Assembly (NCBI RefSeq): GCF_027604915.1
Contig: NZ_JAJAQC010000016.1
Coordinates: forward strand, 62,001 to 126,000
Direction of reading: 5' to 3'
Length of the DNA: 64,000 nt
Source: Streptomonospora mangrovi
Lineage (GTDB): Bacteria; Actinomycetota; Actinomycetes; Streptosporangiales; Streptosporangiaceae
Position 1 is the stretch's first letter; the number at the start of each line of letters is the position of its first letter. The notes under the pieces were generated by a model that saw nothing but the letters and a program-made list of their open reading frames with translations, did not search any database and was not told where the DNA came from. A program made the translations under genes and the position numbers. Below are positions 19,144-27,965 of this stretch, piece by piece.

Positions 19144-21078
19144 ATGCCCGTCGAAAGCGTGTTTTCCCAACTGGAGGCGCTGCTTCCGCAGGTGCAGAAA
19201 CCCGTGCAGTACGTCGGGGGCGAGCTGAACTCCGTCGTGCGCGACTGGGACGCGGCCGAGGTCCGCTGGGCGCTGATGTACCCCGACGCCTACGAGGTGG
19301 GCGTGCCCAACCAGGGCGTGCAGATCCTCTACGAGATCCTCAACGAGCGCGAGGGCGTGCTGGCCGAACGCACCTACGCGGTGTGGTCGGACCTGGAGCG
19401 GCTGATGCGCGAGCACGGCGTGCCGCAGTTCACCGTCGACGCCCACCGCCCGGTGGCCGCCTTCGACGTCCTGGGCATCAGCTTCGCCAGCGAGATGGGC
19501 TACACCAACATGCTCACCGCGCTGGACCTCGCCGGTATCCCGCTGCACGCCGCCGACCGCACCGGCGACCACCCCGTGGTGCTCGCGGGCGGGCACTCGG
19601 CGTTCAACCCCGAACCGGTGGCCGACTTCCTCGACGCCGTGGTGCTGGGCGACGGCGAGGAGATCGCGCTGGCCGTCACCGAGGTCATCCGCGAGTGGAA
19701 GCGCGAGGGCCGCCCCGGCGGGCGCGACGGCCTGCTGCTGCGCCTGGCCGCCGGCGGCGGGGTCTACGTGCCGCGCTTCTACGACGTCGCCTACCTGCCC
19801 GACGGCCGGATCGAGGGCTACCGGCCCAACCGCCCCGGCGTGCCGTGGACGGTGGCCAAGCACACCGTCATGGACCTCGACAAGTGGCCCTACCCCAAGA
19901 ACCCCGTCGTGCCGCTGGCGGAGTCGGTGCACGAGCGCTACAGCGTGGAGATCTTCCGCGGCTGCACCCGCGGCTGCCGGTTCTGCCAGGCCGGCATGAT
20001 CACTCGGCCGGTGCGCGAGCGCTCCAAGGACACGGTCACGCGCATGGTGGAGCAGGGCGTGCGCTCCTCGGGCTTCCAGGAGGTCGGGCTGCTGTCGCTG
20101 TCCAGCGCCGACCACAGCGAGATCGGCGAGATCGCCAAGGGCCTGGCCGACCGCTACGAGGGCACCAACACCGGCCTGTCGCTGCCCTCCACCCGGGTGG
20201 ACGCCTTCAACATCGAGCTGGCCAACGAGCTGACCCGCAACGGGCGCCGCTCGGGCCTGACCTTCGCGCCCGAGGGCGGCAGCGAGCGCATGCGCCGCGT
20301 CATCAACAAGATGGTCACCGAGGAGGACCTCATCCGCACGGTGACCGCCGCCTACGCCGCCGGGTGGCGCCAGGTCAAGCTGTACTTCATGTGCGGCCTG
20401 CCCACCGAGGAGGACGCCGACGTCCTGGCCATCGCCGACCTCGCCAAGGCGGTCATCCGCACCGGCCGCGAGGTCACCGGCCGCTCCGACATCCGCTGCA
20501 CGGTCTCCATCGGCGGGTTCGTGCCCAAGCCGCAGACGCCCTTCCAGTGGGCCGGGCAGACCTCCGCCGAGGTGGTCGACTCCCGGCTGGCCAAGCTCCG
20601 GGCCGAACTGCGCTCCGACCGCCGCTACGGCAAGTCGATCGGCCTGCGCTACCACGAGGGCAGCCCCTCCATCGTCGAGGGCCTGCTCTCCCGCGGCGAC
20701 CGCCGCGTGGGCCGGGTCATCGAGGCGGTGTGGCGCGAGGGCGGCCGGTTCGACGGCTGGAGCGAGCACTTCTCCTACGAGCGCTGGGTCTCCTGCGCCG
20801 AGCGGGCGCTGGCTGATGAGCCGGTGGACCTGGACTGGTACACCGTGCGCGAGCGCGACCGCGACGAGGTCCTGCCCTGGGACCACCTCGACGCCGGGCT
20901 CGACCGCGACTGGCTGTGGCAGGACTGGCAGGACGCGCTGCACGGCGAGGAGTCGGTGGAGGTCGACGACTGCCGGTGGAGCCCCTGCTACGACTGCGGG
21001 GTCTGCCCCAGCATGGGCACCGAGATCCAGATCGGCCCCACCGACCCCGGCCGGGTGCTGCCGCTCAGCGTGGTCTGA
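19144..21078 (+). CDS. Radical SAM protein of the TIGR03960 type
   Basis: A 644-residue protein with an N-terminal cobalamin-binding-like region (GISFASEMGYTNM, GGHSAFNPEP) and a radical SAM core whose cluster ligands are Cys274, Cys278 and Cys281 (CTRGCRFC). A Cys-rich C-terminal end (CRWSPCYDCGVCPSMG) may hold another metal site. Members of this family are paired with a DUF2344 protein, which follows 490 bp downstream; in some bacteria the two are fused. The reaction is not established. GAGGTGG directly before the ATG supports the start, and TAAGCT at 19091-19096 is a plausible -10. Confidence 0.9.
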   Translation: MPVESVFSQLEALLPQVQKPVQYVGGELNSVVRDWDAAEVRWALMYPDAYEVGVPNQGVQILYEILNEREGVLAERTYAVWSDLERLMREHGVPQFTVDAHRPVAAFDVLGISFASEMGYTNMLTALDLAGIPLHAADRTGDHPVVLAGGHSAFNPEPVADFLDAVVLGDGEEIALAVTEVIREWKREGRPGGRDGLLLRLAAGGGVYVPRFYDVAYLPDGRIEGYRPNRPGVPWTVAKHTVMDLDKWPYPKNPVVPLAESVHERYSVEIFRGCTRGCRFCQAGMITRPVRERSKDTVTRMVEQGVRSSGFQEVGLLSLSSADHSEIGEIAKGLADRYEGTNTGLSLPSTRVDAFNIELANELTRNGRRSGLTFAPEGGSERMRRVINKMVTEEDLIRTVTAAYAAGWRQVKLYFMCGLPTEEDADVLAIADLAKAVIRTGREVTGRSDIRCTVSIGGFVPKPQTPFQWAGQTSAEVVDSRLAKLRAELRSDRRYGKSIGLRYHEGSPSIVEGLLSRGDRRVGRVIEAVWREGGRFDGWSEHFSYERWVSCAERALADEPVDLDWYTVRERDRDEVLPWDHLDAGLDRDWLWQDWQDALHGEESVEVDDCRWSPCYDCGVCPSMGTEIQIGPTDPGRVLPLSVV

Positions 21079-21143
21079 GCCGGGCCGCCGCGCGGGGGCG
21101 CGCCGCGCCCCCGCCGGGCCGGCGCCCTGCCCGCGAACGCGAA

Positions 21144-21177
21144 TCGGGGCGCCGCGGCCACGGCCGCGGCGCCCCGA
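21144..21177 (+). terminator. Perfect 16-bp hairpin after the radical SAM gene
   Basis: 21144-21159 pairs perfectly with 21162-21177; the apical pairs must open to form a loop. It lies 66 bp past the stop codon and is the first of three stacked hairpins. Probable terminator without a T run. Confidence 0.65.
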
Positions 21178-21181
21178 TCAG

Positions 21182-21209
21182 GACTCGGCGGGCGGCACCC
21201 GCCGGAGTC
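21182..21209 (+). terminator. Second hairpin of the triple array
   Basis: GACTC-GGCGGG pairs with CCCGCCGGAGTC, leaving one bulged base and a short loop. It directly follows the first hairpin. Confidence 0.45.
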
Positions 21210-21220
21210 GACAGACGAGG

Positions 21221-21253
21221 TATGGCCCGGCGCCCCGCTCGCGCCGGGCCATA
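21221..21253 (+). terminator. Third hairpin of the triple array
   Basis: Perfect 13-bp stem TATGGCCCGGCGC / GCGCCGGGCCATA (21221-21233 with 21241-21253) and a 7-nt loop. Confidence 0.6.
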
Positions 21254-21568
21254 CGCAAGTAAGACGGGTAGGGGGTGCCGATGGTTTGCACGCCCCGCGC
21301 GATTGCTCAAAGATTTTTTGATCAGGCGCCTTCGCGCAGGTCAGCGCGGGGGGTGGCCTGATGCGGCCACGCGCGGGCGCGGCGGATCCGCCCCGAAGAT
21401 CGCTTTTCAACTCTGGTGCCACCGGGAACAGCACATACGTGGGCGATCCCGAGCGGAGCGCCGCGGCATCCGGTCATCCGGTGGGCGGGCCGATTCGGAC
21501 CGCCACCCGGCCTACCCCGGCGCCGGTGGCGCGCGCTCCCCGGCGCGCACCGTACGCTGAAGTAAGAC

Positions 21569-22471
21569 GTGAATCTCCCAGGTGGGTGGGTCGGGGAGGA
21601 ATTCGGCCCGTCCCGCCGGGAGTTACCGAGGAAAGGAGCAGCACTGCCCCCCGCACATGAGGGCACCACCGAGCCCTCCACCGGACGCACTGGCACGCGG
21701 CTGCGAGTCCGCTACGCCAAGCGCGGCAGGATGCGGTTCGCGAGCCATCGCGACATCGCCCGCGCGCTGGAGCGGGCCCTGCGCCGCGCCGAGGTCCCCG
21801 TCGCGTTCTCCGCGGGGTTCACGCCGCACCCGAAGATCTCCTACGTCAACGCCGCCCCCACCGGGGTGGCCAGTGAGGCGGAGTACTTCGAGATCACGCT
21901 GGCCGAACCCGCCGGACACGACGAGGTCCGCGTCCGACTCGACTCCGCGCTGCCCGACGGGCTCGACGTGGTCGAGGTCGTGGAGGCGATGCCGGGCGGT
22001 CTCGCCGACCGCCTCCAGGCATCGGAGTGGACGGTGGAACTGCCCGGCGTCGCCCCCGACGACGCCGCGGAGGCGGTGGCCGCCTTCATGGCGGCCGATA
22101 CGGTTGAGGTGGAGCGGCTCACCAAAAAGGGCCGCCGCCGCTTCGACGCCCGTGCGGCGGTCCGCTACCTGCGGGTGGACGGGCGCGCCACAGGGGTCCG
22201 ACACGAGACATATGCCATACTTCGGATGGTCGTTCGGCACACGACACCTGCCGTTCGACCGGACGACGTGGTGAACGGCCTTCGCCAGGTGGCCGACCTC
22301 GCGCCGCCGTCATCCCCGGTGATGACCCGGCTGGCGCAGGGGCCGCTCGACGACACGTCCGACACGATCGCCGATCCGCTCGCAGCAGCGGATGCCCAGG
22401 CCGATCCGGTCGGACGCGCGCAGCCCGCACCACTGCCGTCCTCGCCCGCGCGGAGTGCGTCCGATGCGTGA
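21569..22471 (+). CDS. DUF2344 (TIGR03936) protein, partner of the radical SAM protein
   Basis: The conserved domain begins at LRVRYAKRGRMRFASHRD and includes SAGFTPHPKISY and APTGVASEAEYFEI, the signature of the DUF2344 family. The frame gives 300 residues from GTG 21569. That start lacks a good ribosome site but sits 12 nt past a possible -10 (TACGCT). A CTG at 21644, in frame and preceded by AAGGAG at 21633-21638, would give 275 residues and a better fit to the domain. The start is therefore uncertain. The C-terminal 60 residues are Ala/Pro/Asp-rich. The gene precedes the RNase E/G gene, its usual neighbour. Confidence 0.85.
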   Translation: MNLPGGWVGEEFGPSRRELPRKGAALPPAHEGTTEPSTGRTGTRLRVRYAKRGRMRFASHRDIARALERALRRAEVPVAFSAGFTPHPKISYVNAAPTGVASEAEYFEITLAEPAGHDEVRVRLDSALPDGLDVVEVVEAMPGGLADRLQASEWTVELPGVAPDDAAEAVAAFMAADTVEVERLTKKGRRRFDARAAVRYLRVDGRATGVRHETYAILRMVVRHTTPAVRPDDVVNGLRQVADLAPPSSPVMTRLAQGPLDDTSDTIADPLAAADAQADPVGRAQPAPLPSSPARSASDA

Positions 22472-22552
22472 ACTCACTCGGGGGACGCGGGCGGCCCAAG
22501 ACGACTTTGCACCGGTGGCCCACGGGCTGCCGGCGCCGACATAGCGACAACA

Positions 22553-22605
22553 GTCCGCGCGCGCAGCGGCCGACGCGACGAAACGCCGACGCCGCGCCCG
22601 CGGAC
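22553..22605 (+). promoter_or_regulatory. Stem-loop in the leader of the RNase E/G gene
   Basis: GTCCGCG (22553-22559) can pair with CGCGGAC (22599-22605), with further partial pairing inside. The structure lies just before the GGGAG ribosome site (22611-22614). RNase E genes are autoregulated through leader hairpins in enterobacteria; a similar role here is only an inference. Confidence 0.3.
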
Positions 22606-22624
22606 TTGACGGGAGACCGCCCGG

Positions 22625-25510
22625 ATGCTCGAGAACGAGCCCAACAGCGGTGCCGAGAGCACCGCGGGTACAACTGAAACCACAGTGGCGGAGGCGGCAC
22701 CGGCCGCCCGCACCGCGACCTTCGCCCCACCCCAGGAGGCCGAGGTCAAGGTCAGCGGCCCGAGCCGGCGCAGGGGGGCGCTGCGCTCGGCCGGCCCGCC
22801 GCCCGAACCCGGCCCCGTGGTCCCCGCGGGCACCGGCCCGCTGACCACGGTCGCCGGCCAGCCCGCCCTGGAGGACACCGACCCCACCCAGACCGCGCCC
22901 GACACCGGCGCGGCCGAGGCCGAGCGCGCGCCCAGGCGCCGCACCCGCACCGCGCGCACCGCCCGCGCGGGCACCGGCGCGCGCGCCCGCGCCGCCGACC
23001 CCGCCGCGGCCGAGGCCGCCGACGACGACACCGGGCAGGCCGCGGAGCCCGCCGCCTCCGGCGACGACTCCCGCGTGGCGCCCGAGGCCACCGGCGCCGC
23101 CTTCCAGCCGCCGATGGTGCTGTTCCAGCCGCCGGTCGCCCCGCCCGAGCCCGCCCGCGCCGAGAGCAACGGCTCCTCCGCCGCCGCGCCCGCCGACGAC
23201 TCCGCCGAGGAGCTCGAGGACGACACCGAGGCCGAGGCCGAAACCGACGACGACTACGCCGACGACGACCGCCCCTCGCGCCGGCGCCGCCGCCGCGGCG
23301 GCCGGGGCCGGGGCCGCTCCCGCACCGGCGAGGATGACGGCGAGCCCGAGCGCGCCGGCGAGGCCGCCGAGGCCGAGGAGCCCGACACCGAAACCCCCGC
23401 CGCCACCGCCCCCGCCGACGAGGGCGCCGATTCCGGCTCGGAGACCGGCAGCCGCCGGCGCCGCCGCCGTCGGCGCCGCTCCAGCGGCGAGGGCGACGAA
23501 GCCCCCGGCCAGGACGACCCGCCCAACACCGTGGTGCGCGTGCGCGAGCCGCGCGTGGGCAAGCCGATCGAGGACGAGGTCCAGTCGGTCAAGGGCTCCA
23601 CCCGCCTGGAGGCCAAGAAGCAGCGCCGCCGCGAGGGCCGCGAGCAGGGCCGCCGCCGCGCGCCCATCATCACCGAGTCGGAGTTCCTGGCCCGCCGCGA
23701 GTCCGTCAAGCGCGACCTGGTGATCCGCCGCCTGGGCGAGCGCACCCAGATCGCGGTGCTGGAGGACGACGTCCTGGTCGAGCACTACGTCGACCGCGCC
23801 GCGCACAAGTCGCTGGTGGGCAACGTCTACCTGGGCCGCGTGCAGAACGTGCTGCCGTCCATGGAGGCCGCGTTCGTCGACATCGGCAAGGGCCGCAACG
23901 CCGTGCTCTACGCCGGCGAGGTCAACTGGGACGCCTCGGGGCTGGAGGGCCAGCCCAAGCGCATCGAGTCGGTGCTGAAGTCGGGCCAGTCGGTGCTGGT
24001 GCAGGTCACCAAGGACCCCATGGGCCACAAGGGCGCCCGCCTGACCAGCCAGATCAGCCTGCCCGGCCGCTACCTGGTCTACGTGCCCGACGGCTCCATG
24101 ACCGGCATCAGCCGCAAGCTCCCCGACAAGGAGCGCGCCCGCCTCAAGCAGATCCTGAAGAAGGTCATGCCCGAGAACGCGGGCGTGATCGTGCGCACCG
24201 CCGCCGAGGGCGCCAGCGAGGAGGAGCTGGAGCGCGACATCTCGCGCCTGGCCGCCCAGTGGGACTCCATCAAGCGCAAGTCCCGCTCGGCCAGCGCGCC
24301 CTCGCTGCTCAACAGCGAGCCCGACCTCACCGTCCGGGTGGTGCGCGACGTCTTCAACGAGGACTTCTCCAGCCTGGTGGTCGCCGGCGGCGAGGCGTGG
24401 GACACCGTGCGCGAGTACGTCGACTACGTCGCCCCGCACCTGGCCGAGCGGCTCTCGCACTGGACCGAGGACCGCGACGTCTTCGACGCCTACCGCATCG
24501 ACGAGCAGATCGCCAAGGCGCTGGAGCGCAAGGTGTGGCTGCCCAGCGGCGGCTCCCTGGTCATCGACCGGACCGAGGCCATGACCGTGGTCGACGTCAA
24601 CACCGGCAAGTTCACCGGCCAGGGCGGCAACCTCGAGGAGACCGTCACCAAGAACAACCTCGAGGCCGCCGAGGAGATCGTCCGCCAGTTGCGGCTGCGC
24701 GACATCGGCGGCATCATCGTGATCGACTTCATCGACATGGTGCTGGAGAGCAACCGCGACCTCGTGCTGCGGCGAATGCTGGAGTGCCTCTCGCGCGACC
24801 GCACCAAGCACCAGGTCGCCGAGGTCACCTCGCTGGGCCTGGTGCAGATGACCCGCAAGCGGGTGGGCCAGGGCCTGCTTGAGGCGTTCTCCCACTCCTG
24901 CGAGCACTGCAACGGCCGCGGCCTGGTGATCTCCACCGAGCCGGTGGGCGTCAAGGCCAACGGGTCGGGCAGCGGCGGCGGCCGCAAGAAGAAGGGCAAG
25001 GGCGACAAGGACCGCGCCGAGCAGCCGGCGGCCGAGGAGTCGCCCGAGCCGGCCGTGGACGAGCCGCTGGGCGGCACCGAGCCCGAGCCGGTGGCCGGGG
25101 TGGCCGCCGCCGTCGAGGCCGAGGACGCCGTGGAGGAGCCCGACGAGGCGGTGGAGCCGGCCGAGGCCGAGCCCGCGCCCGCCAAGGCCAAGCGCTCCCG
25201 CACCGCGAAGTCCGCCAAGGCCAAGGAGACCGGCAAGACCACCGCGCGTCGCTCCCGCAAGGCCAAGCAGGAGGAGTCCGCCGAGGGTGAGGCGGCGGAG
25301 GGCGCGGCCGCCGAGCCGGACGCCCCGGCGGCCCCGCAGGCCGACGCGGACACCGCACCGGCCGGATCCGCCGAGCCGGGCGAGCCCGCCGACTCCGACG
25401 CGGCCGACTCCGCCGACCCCGACAGCTCCGCCGAGCAGCGCCCCCGGCGGCGCCGCACCCGGCGGACCAAGACCACCACCGCCGAGTCGGCGGTGGCCGA
25501 AGCGACGTAG
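22625..25510 (+). CDS. rne: Ribonuclease E/G
   Basis: Endoribonuclease of mRNA decay and rRNA/tRNA maturation. The 961-residue protein has a catalytic core from about residue 360 to 770, with the S1 RNA-binding region (GNVYLGRVQNVLPSMEAAF near 398), the DNase I-like active region (VVDVNTGKFTG and GGIIVIDFIDM) and the Zn-link Cys759/Cys762 (CEHC). The core is flanked on both sides by long disordered arms: an N-terminal one of Ala/Asp/Glu and Arg clusters, and a C-terminal one of Ala/Glu/Lys. Such arms are typical of actinobacterial RNase E and bind RNA and partner proteins. A strong terminator follows. Confidence 0.94.
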   Translation: MLENEPNSGAESTAGTTETTVAEAAPAARTATFAPPQEAEVKVSGPSRRRGALRSAGPPPEPGPVVPAGTGPLTTVAGQPALEDTDPTQTAPDTGAAEAERAPRRRTRTARTARAGTGARARAADPAAAEAADDDTGQAAEPAASGDDSRVAPEATGAAFQPPMVLFQPPVAPPEPARAESNGSSAAAPADDSAEELEDDTEAEAETDDDYADDDRPSRRRRRRGGRGRGRSRTGEDDGEPERAGEAAEAEEPDTETPAATAPADEGADSGSETGSRRRRRRRRRSSGEGDEAPGQDDPPNTVVRVREPRVGKPIEDEVQSVKGSTRLEAKKQRRREGREQGRRRAPIITESEFLARRESVKRDLVIRRLGERTQIAVLEDDVLVEHYVDRAAHKSLVGNVYLGRVQNVLPSMEAAFVDIGKGRNAVLYAGEVNWDASGLEGQPKRIESVLKSGQSVLVQVTKDPMGHKGARLTSQISLPGRYLVYVPDGSMTGISRKLPDKERARLKQILKKVMPENAGVIVRTAAEGASEEELERDISRLAAQWDSIKRKSRSASAPSLLNSEPDLTVRVVRDVFNEDFSSLVVAGGEAWDTVREYVDYVAPHLAERLSHWTEDRDVFDAYRIDEQIAKALERKVWLPSGGSLVIDRTEAMTVVDVNTGKFTGQGGNLEETVTKNNLEAAEEIVRQLRLRDIGGIIVIDFIDMVLESNRDLVLRRMLECLSRDRTKHQVAEVTSLGLVQMTRKRVGQGLLEAFSHSCEHCNGRGLVISTEPVGVKANGSGSGGGRKKKGKGDKDRAEQPAAEESPEPAVDEPLGGTEPEPVAGVAAAVEAEDAVEEPDEAVEPAEAEPAPAKAKRSRTAKSAKAKETGKTTARRSRKAKQEESAEGEAAEGAAAEPDAPAAPQADADTAPAGSAEPGEPADSDAADSADPDSSAEQRPRRRRTRRTKTTTAESAVAEAT

Positions 25511-25528
25511 CACGCCCCCGTGCTTCGC

Positions 25529-25565
25529 CGGGGTCCGGGCCGCTCGCCGAGCGGCCCGGACCCCG
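25529..25565 (+). terminator. Terminator hairpin after rne
   Basis: Perfect 16-bp stem (25529-25544 with 25550-25565) and a 5-nt loop, 18 bp past the rne stop. Confidence 0.8.
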
Positions 25566-25610
25566 CGGTCGCGCGACGTGCGCGCGTGCCGGGTGCCGTC
25601 CCACCGGTGG

Positions 25611-25616
25611 TAACCT
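25611..25616 (+). promoter_or_regulatory. Candidate -10 box for rplU
   Basis: TAACCT, followed by TAAGG, lies 165 bp before rplU and directly after the rne terminator. The same TAACCTTNAGG string precedes leuS. No convincing -35 is visible. The long leader implied could carry ribosomal-protein feedback control, but I see no specific structure. Confidence 0.4.
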
Positions 25617-25780
25617 TAAGGACGGTGCGTCGGCGCGCCCCAATCGTTCGCGCGCCCGAGACCTACTTCTCGACCTCGCGCCGCCGCGGGCGAGCGCCCG
25701 GGTCGAAGGTCGATTTTGAGCGCATTTCCCCTCGCTGCGGCGGTGGGGGATGTCCACACGAGCAGGAAGAGAGTTCCCCG

Positions 25781-26104
25781 GTGTACGCGATCGTGCGAGC
25801 GGGCGGCCGGCAGGAGAAGGTTGCCGTCGATGACGTCATCAACATCGACAAGGTCTCCGAGGAGGCCGGCGCCACCCTCACGTGGGAGCCGCTGCTTGTC
25901 GTCGAGGACGGCAAGGTCATCAGCGAAGCCTCCGAGCTGAGCGGCTACTCCGTCACCGCCGAGGTGATCGGCGAGGCCAAGGGCCCCAAGATCAACATCA
26001 TCAAGTACAAGAACAAGACCGGCTACAAGAAGCGCATGGGCCACCGGCAGAAGTACACCCAGGTCCGCGTCACCGACATCGCTTCCAAGTCGACGAAGAA
26101 GTAG
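25781..26104 (+). CDS. rplU: 50S ribosomal protein L21
   Basis: Large-subunit ribosomal protein of 107 residues beginning [14 protein letters not shown] and ending with the basic [19 protein letters not shown] segment, as in the L21 family. GTG 25781 is chosen over the open upstream frame because GGAAGAGAG precedes it and the protein then has family length. rpmA follows after 14 bp, and obgE next, the standard arrangement. Confidence 0.97.
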   Translation: MYAIVRAGGRQEKVAVDDVINIDKVSEEAGATLTWEPLLVVEDGKVISEASELSGYSVTAEVIGEAKGPKINIIKYKNKTGYKKRMGHRQKYTQVRVTDIASKSTKK

Positions 26105-26118
26105 GGGAGGGGCGCGAG

Positions 26119-26385
26119 ATGGCACACAAGAAGGGCGCTTCGTCCAGCCGCAACGGCCGCGACTCCAACGCCAAGCGGCTTGGTGTCAAGCGCTTCGGCG
26201 GCCAGAACGTCAAGGCCGGCGAGATCCTCGTCCGCCAGCGCGGCACGCACTTCCACCCGGGCGACAACGTCGGCCGCGGTGGCGACGACACCCTGTTCGC
26301 GCTGGTCGCCGGCCAGGTGCAGTTCGGCAACCGGCGCGGCCGCAAGGCCGTCAACATCGTCCCGGCCCCCGCCCCCGCGGAGTAG
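26119..26385 (+). CDS. rpmA: 50S ribosomal protein L27
   Basis: 88-residue ribosomal protein near the peptidyl transferase centre. It begins [16 protein letters not shown] and contains [15 protein letters not shown], both family signatures; there is no N-terminal cleavage extension of the Firmicutes type. GGGGAGGGG lies before the ATG. It is co-transcribed with rplU and followed by a very strong hairpin. Confidence 0.97.
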   Translation: MAHKKGASSSRNGRDSNAKRLGVKRFGGQNVKAGEILVRQRGTHFHPGDNVGRGGDDTLFALVAGQVQFGNRRGRKAVNIVPAPAPAE

Positions 26386-26408
26386 GGCCGGCGGCACGCG
26401 ACACCTAA

Positions 26409-26451
26409 CACGCGTAGGGCGGGCCAGGTCACCTGGCCCGCCCTACGCGTG
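26409..26451 (+). terminator. 43-nt perfect palindrome after rpmA
   Basis: 26409-26429 is the exact reverse complement of 26431-26451, a 21-bp stem around one central base. It starts 24 bp past rpmA and separates the ribosomal genes from obgE. It is symmetric and could also act as a barrier from the other side. Confidence 0.8.
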
Positions 26452-26543
26452 TCGCGGGCCGGGCGGGGCCGCATCGGCACCGCCCGCCGCGCGCACGACC
26501 GCATACGCTGGTCAACGCAGAGCATCGGTACGGGGAGAGAGAC

Positions 26544-27908
26544 ATGCCTGACTTCGTCGACGAAGCGGTCTTGCACATCAAGGCCGGTGACGGCGGGCAC
26601 GGCTGCGCCTCCGTCCACCGCGAGAAGTTCAAGCCGCTGGGCGGGCCCGACGGCGGCAACGGCGGCCGGGGCGGCGACGTCGTCCTGGAGGTCGACCGCA
26701 ACACCGCCACCCTGCTGGAGTACCAGCGCCGCCCGCACCGGCGGGCCGGCAACGGCCAGCCCGGCCAGGGCGGGCACCGCGCCGGCGCCAACGGCCAGGA
26801 CATCGTGCTGCCCGTGCCCGACGGCACCGTGGTGCTCGACTCCGCCGGCGAGGTCATCGCCGACATGGTCGGCGCCGGTACCCGCCTGGTGATCGCCCAG
26901 GGCGGCAGCGGCGGCCTGGGCAACGCCGCGCTGGCCTCGCCCAAGCGCAAGGCGCCCGGGTTCGCGCTCAAGGGCGAGCCCGGCGAGGCGCTGGACGTCC
27001 GCCTGGAGATCAAGACCATCGCCGACGTCGGCCTGGTCGGGTTCCCCAGCGCCGGGAAGTCCTCGCTGATCGCGGCCCTGTCGGCGGCCCGGCCCAAGAT
27101 CGCCGACTACCCCTTCACCACCCTGATCCCCAACCTCGGCGTGGTCGAGGCCGGCACTGTGCAGTACGTGGTGGCCGACGTCCCCGGGCTGATCCCCGGC
27201 GCGAGCGAGGGCAAGGGCCTGGGCCTGTCGTTCCTGCGCCACGTGGAGCGCTGCTCCACCCTGGTGCACGTGCTGGACTGCGCCACCTTCGAGTCCGACC
27301 GCGACCCGCTCAGCGACCTCGACGCGATCGAGGCCGAGCTGGCCGCCTACGGCGCCGCCACCGGCATCGACCTCTCCGACCGGCCGCGCATCGTCGCGCT
27401 GAACAAGGTCGACGTCCCCGACGCCCGCGACCTCGCCGACATGGTCGCGCCCATGCTGCGCGAGCGCGGCCTGCGCGTCGTGGAGGTCTCGGCGGTGGCG
27501 CGCGACGGCCTGCGCGAACTCTCCTTCGCCATGGCCGAGCAGGTCGAGGCCGCCCGCGCCGCCCGGCCCGAGGCCGAGCCCAGCCGCGTCGTGCTGCGCC
27601 CGCGCGAGATCGGCGAGACCCCCTTCGAGGTGGTCCCCCTGGGCGACAACACCTTCCGGATCCGCGGCGACAAGCCGGCCCGGTGGGTGCGCCAGACCGA
27701 CTTCGCCAACGAGGAGGCGGTGGGCTACCTGGCCGACCGGCTCAACCGGCTGGGCATCGAGTCCGCGCTGGCCAAGGCCGGCGCCACCGAGGGCGCCGAG
27801 GTCTACATCGGCGACGAGGACGACTCCGTGGTGTTCGACTGGGACCCCTCGATCGACGCCGAGGCGACCCCGATCGGCCCGCGCGGCACCGACTCCCGGC
27901 TGGGCTAG
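26544..27908 (+). CDS. obgE: Obg GTPase
   Basis: Ribosome-associated GTPase for 50S assembly and stress control. The 454-residue product has the glycine-rich Obg fold (about 1-158), the G domain with P-loop GFPSAGKS (166-173), DVPG and NKVD motifs, and the actinobacterial OCT domain at about 345-425. The last 30 residues are acidic. GGGGAGAGAG precedes the ATG, and TACGCT near 26503 may be its -10. It is followed by proB after 57 bp. Confidence 0.96.
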   Translation: MPDFVDEAVLHIKAGDGGHGCASVHREKFKPLGGPDGGNGGRGGDVVLEVDRNTATLLEYQRRPHRRAGNGQPGQGGHRAGANGQDIVLPVPDGTVVLDSAGEVIADMVGAGTRLVIAQGGSGGLGNAALASPKRKAPGFALKGEPGEALDVRLEIKTIADVGLVGFPSAGKSSLIAALSAARPKIADYPFTTLIPNLGVVEAGTVQYVVADVPGLIPGASEGKGLGLSFLRHVERCSTLVHVLDCATFESDRDPLSDLDAIEAELAAYGAATGIDLSDRPRIVALNKVDVPDARDLADMVAPMLRERGLRVVEVSAVARDGLRELSFAMAEQVEAARAARPEAEPSRVVLRPREIGETPFEVVPLGDNTFRIRGDKPARWVRQTDFANEEAVGYLADRLNRLGIESALAKAGATEGAEVYIGDEDDSVVFDWDPSIDAEATPIGPRGTDSRLG

Positions 27909-27965
27909 TCGCGCGGGGGCGGTAGGCAGCCAGCCGCCAACCACACCACGGAAAAGGGAAGCGAC

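Larger units (their letters stand above)
21079..21568. other. 490-bp intergenic region with three hairpins
   Basis: No gene is apparent between the radical SAM gene and the DUF2344 gene. The first 175 bp hold three adjacent inverted repeats, listed separately. From about 21250 to 21440 the sequence is less GC-rich, with a T6 run (21314-21319) inside AAAGATTTTTTGATC. TACGCT at 21551-21556 is a possible -10 for the DUF2344 gene. Confidence 0.55.
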
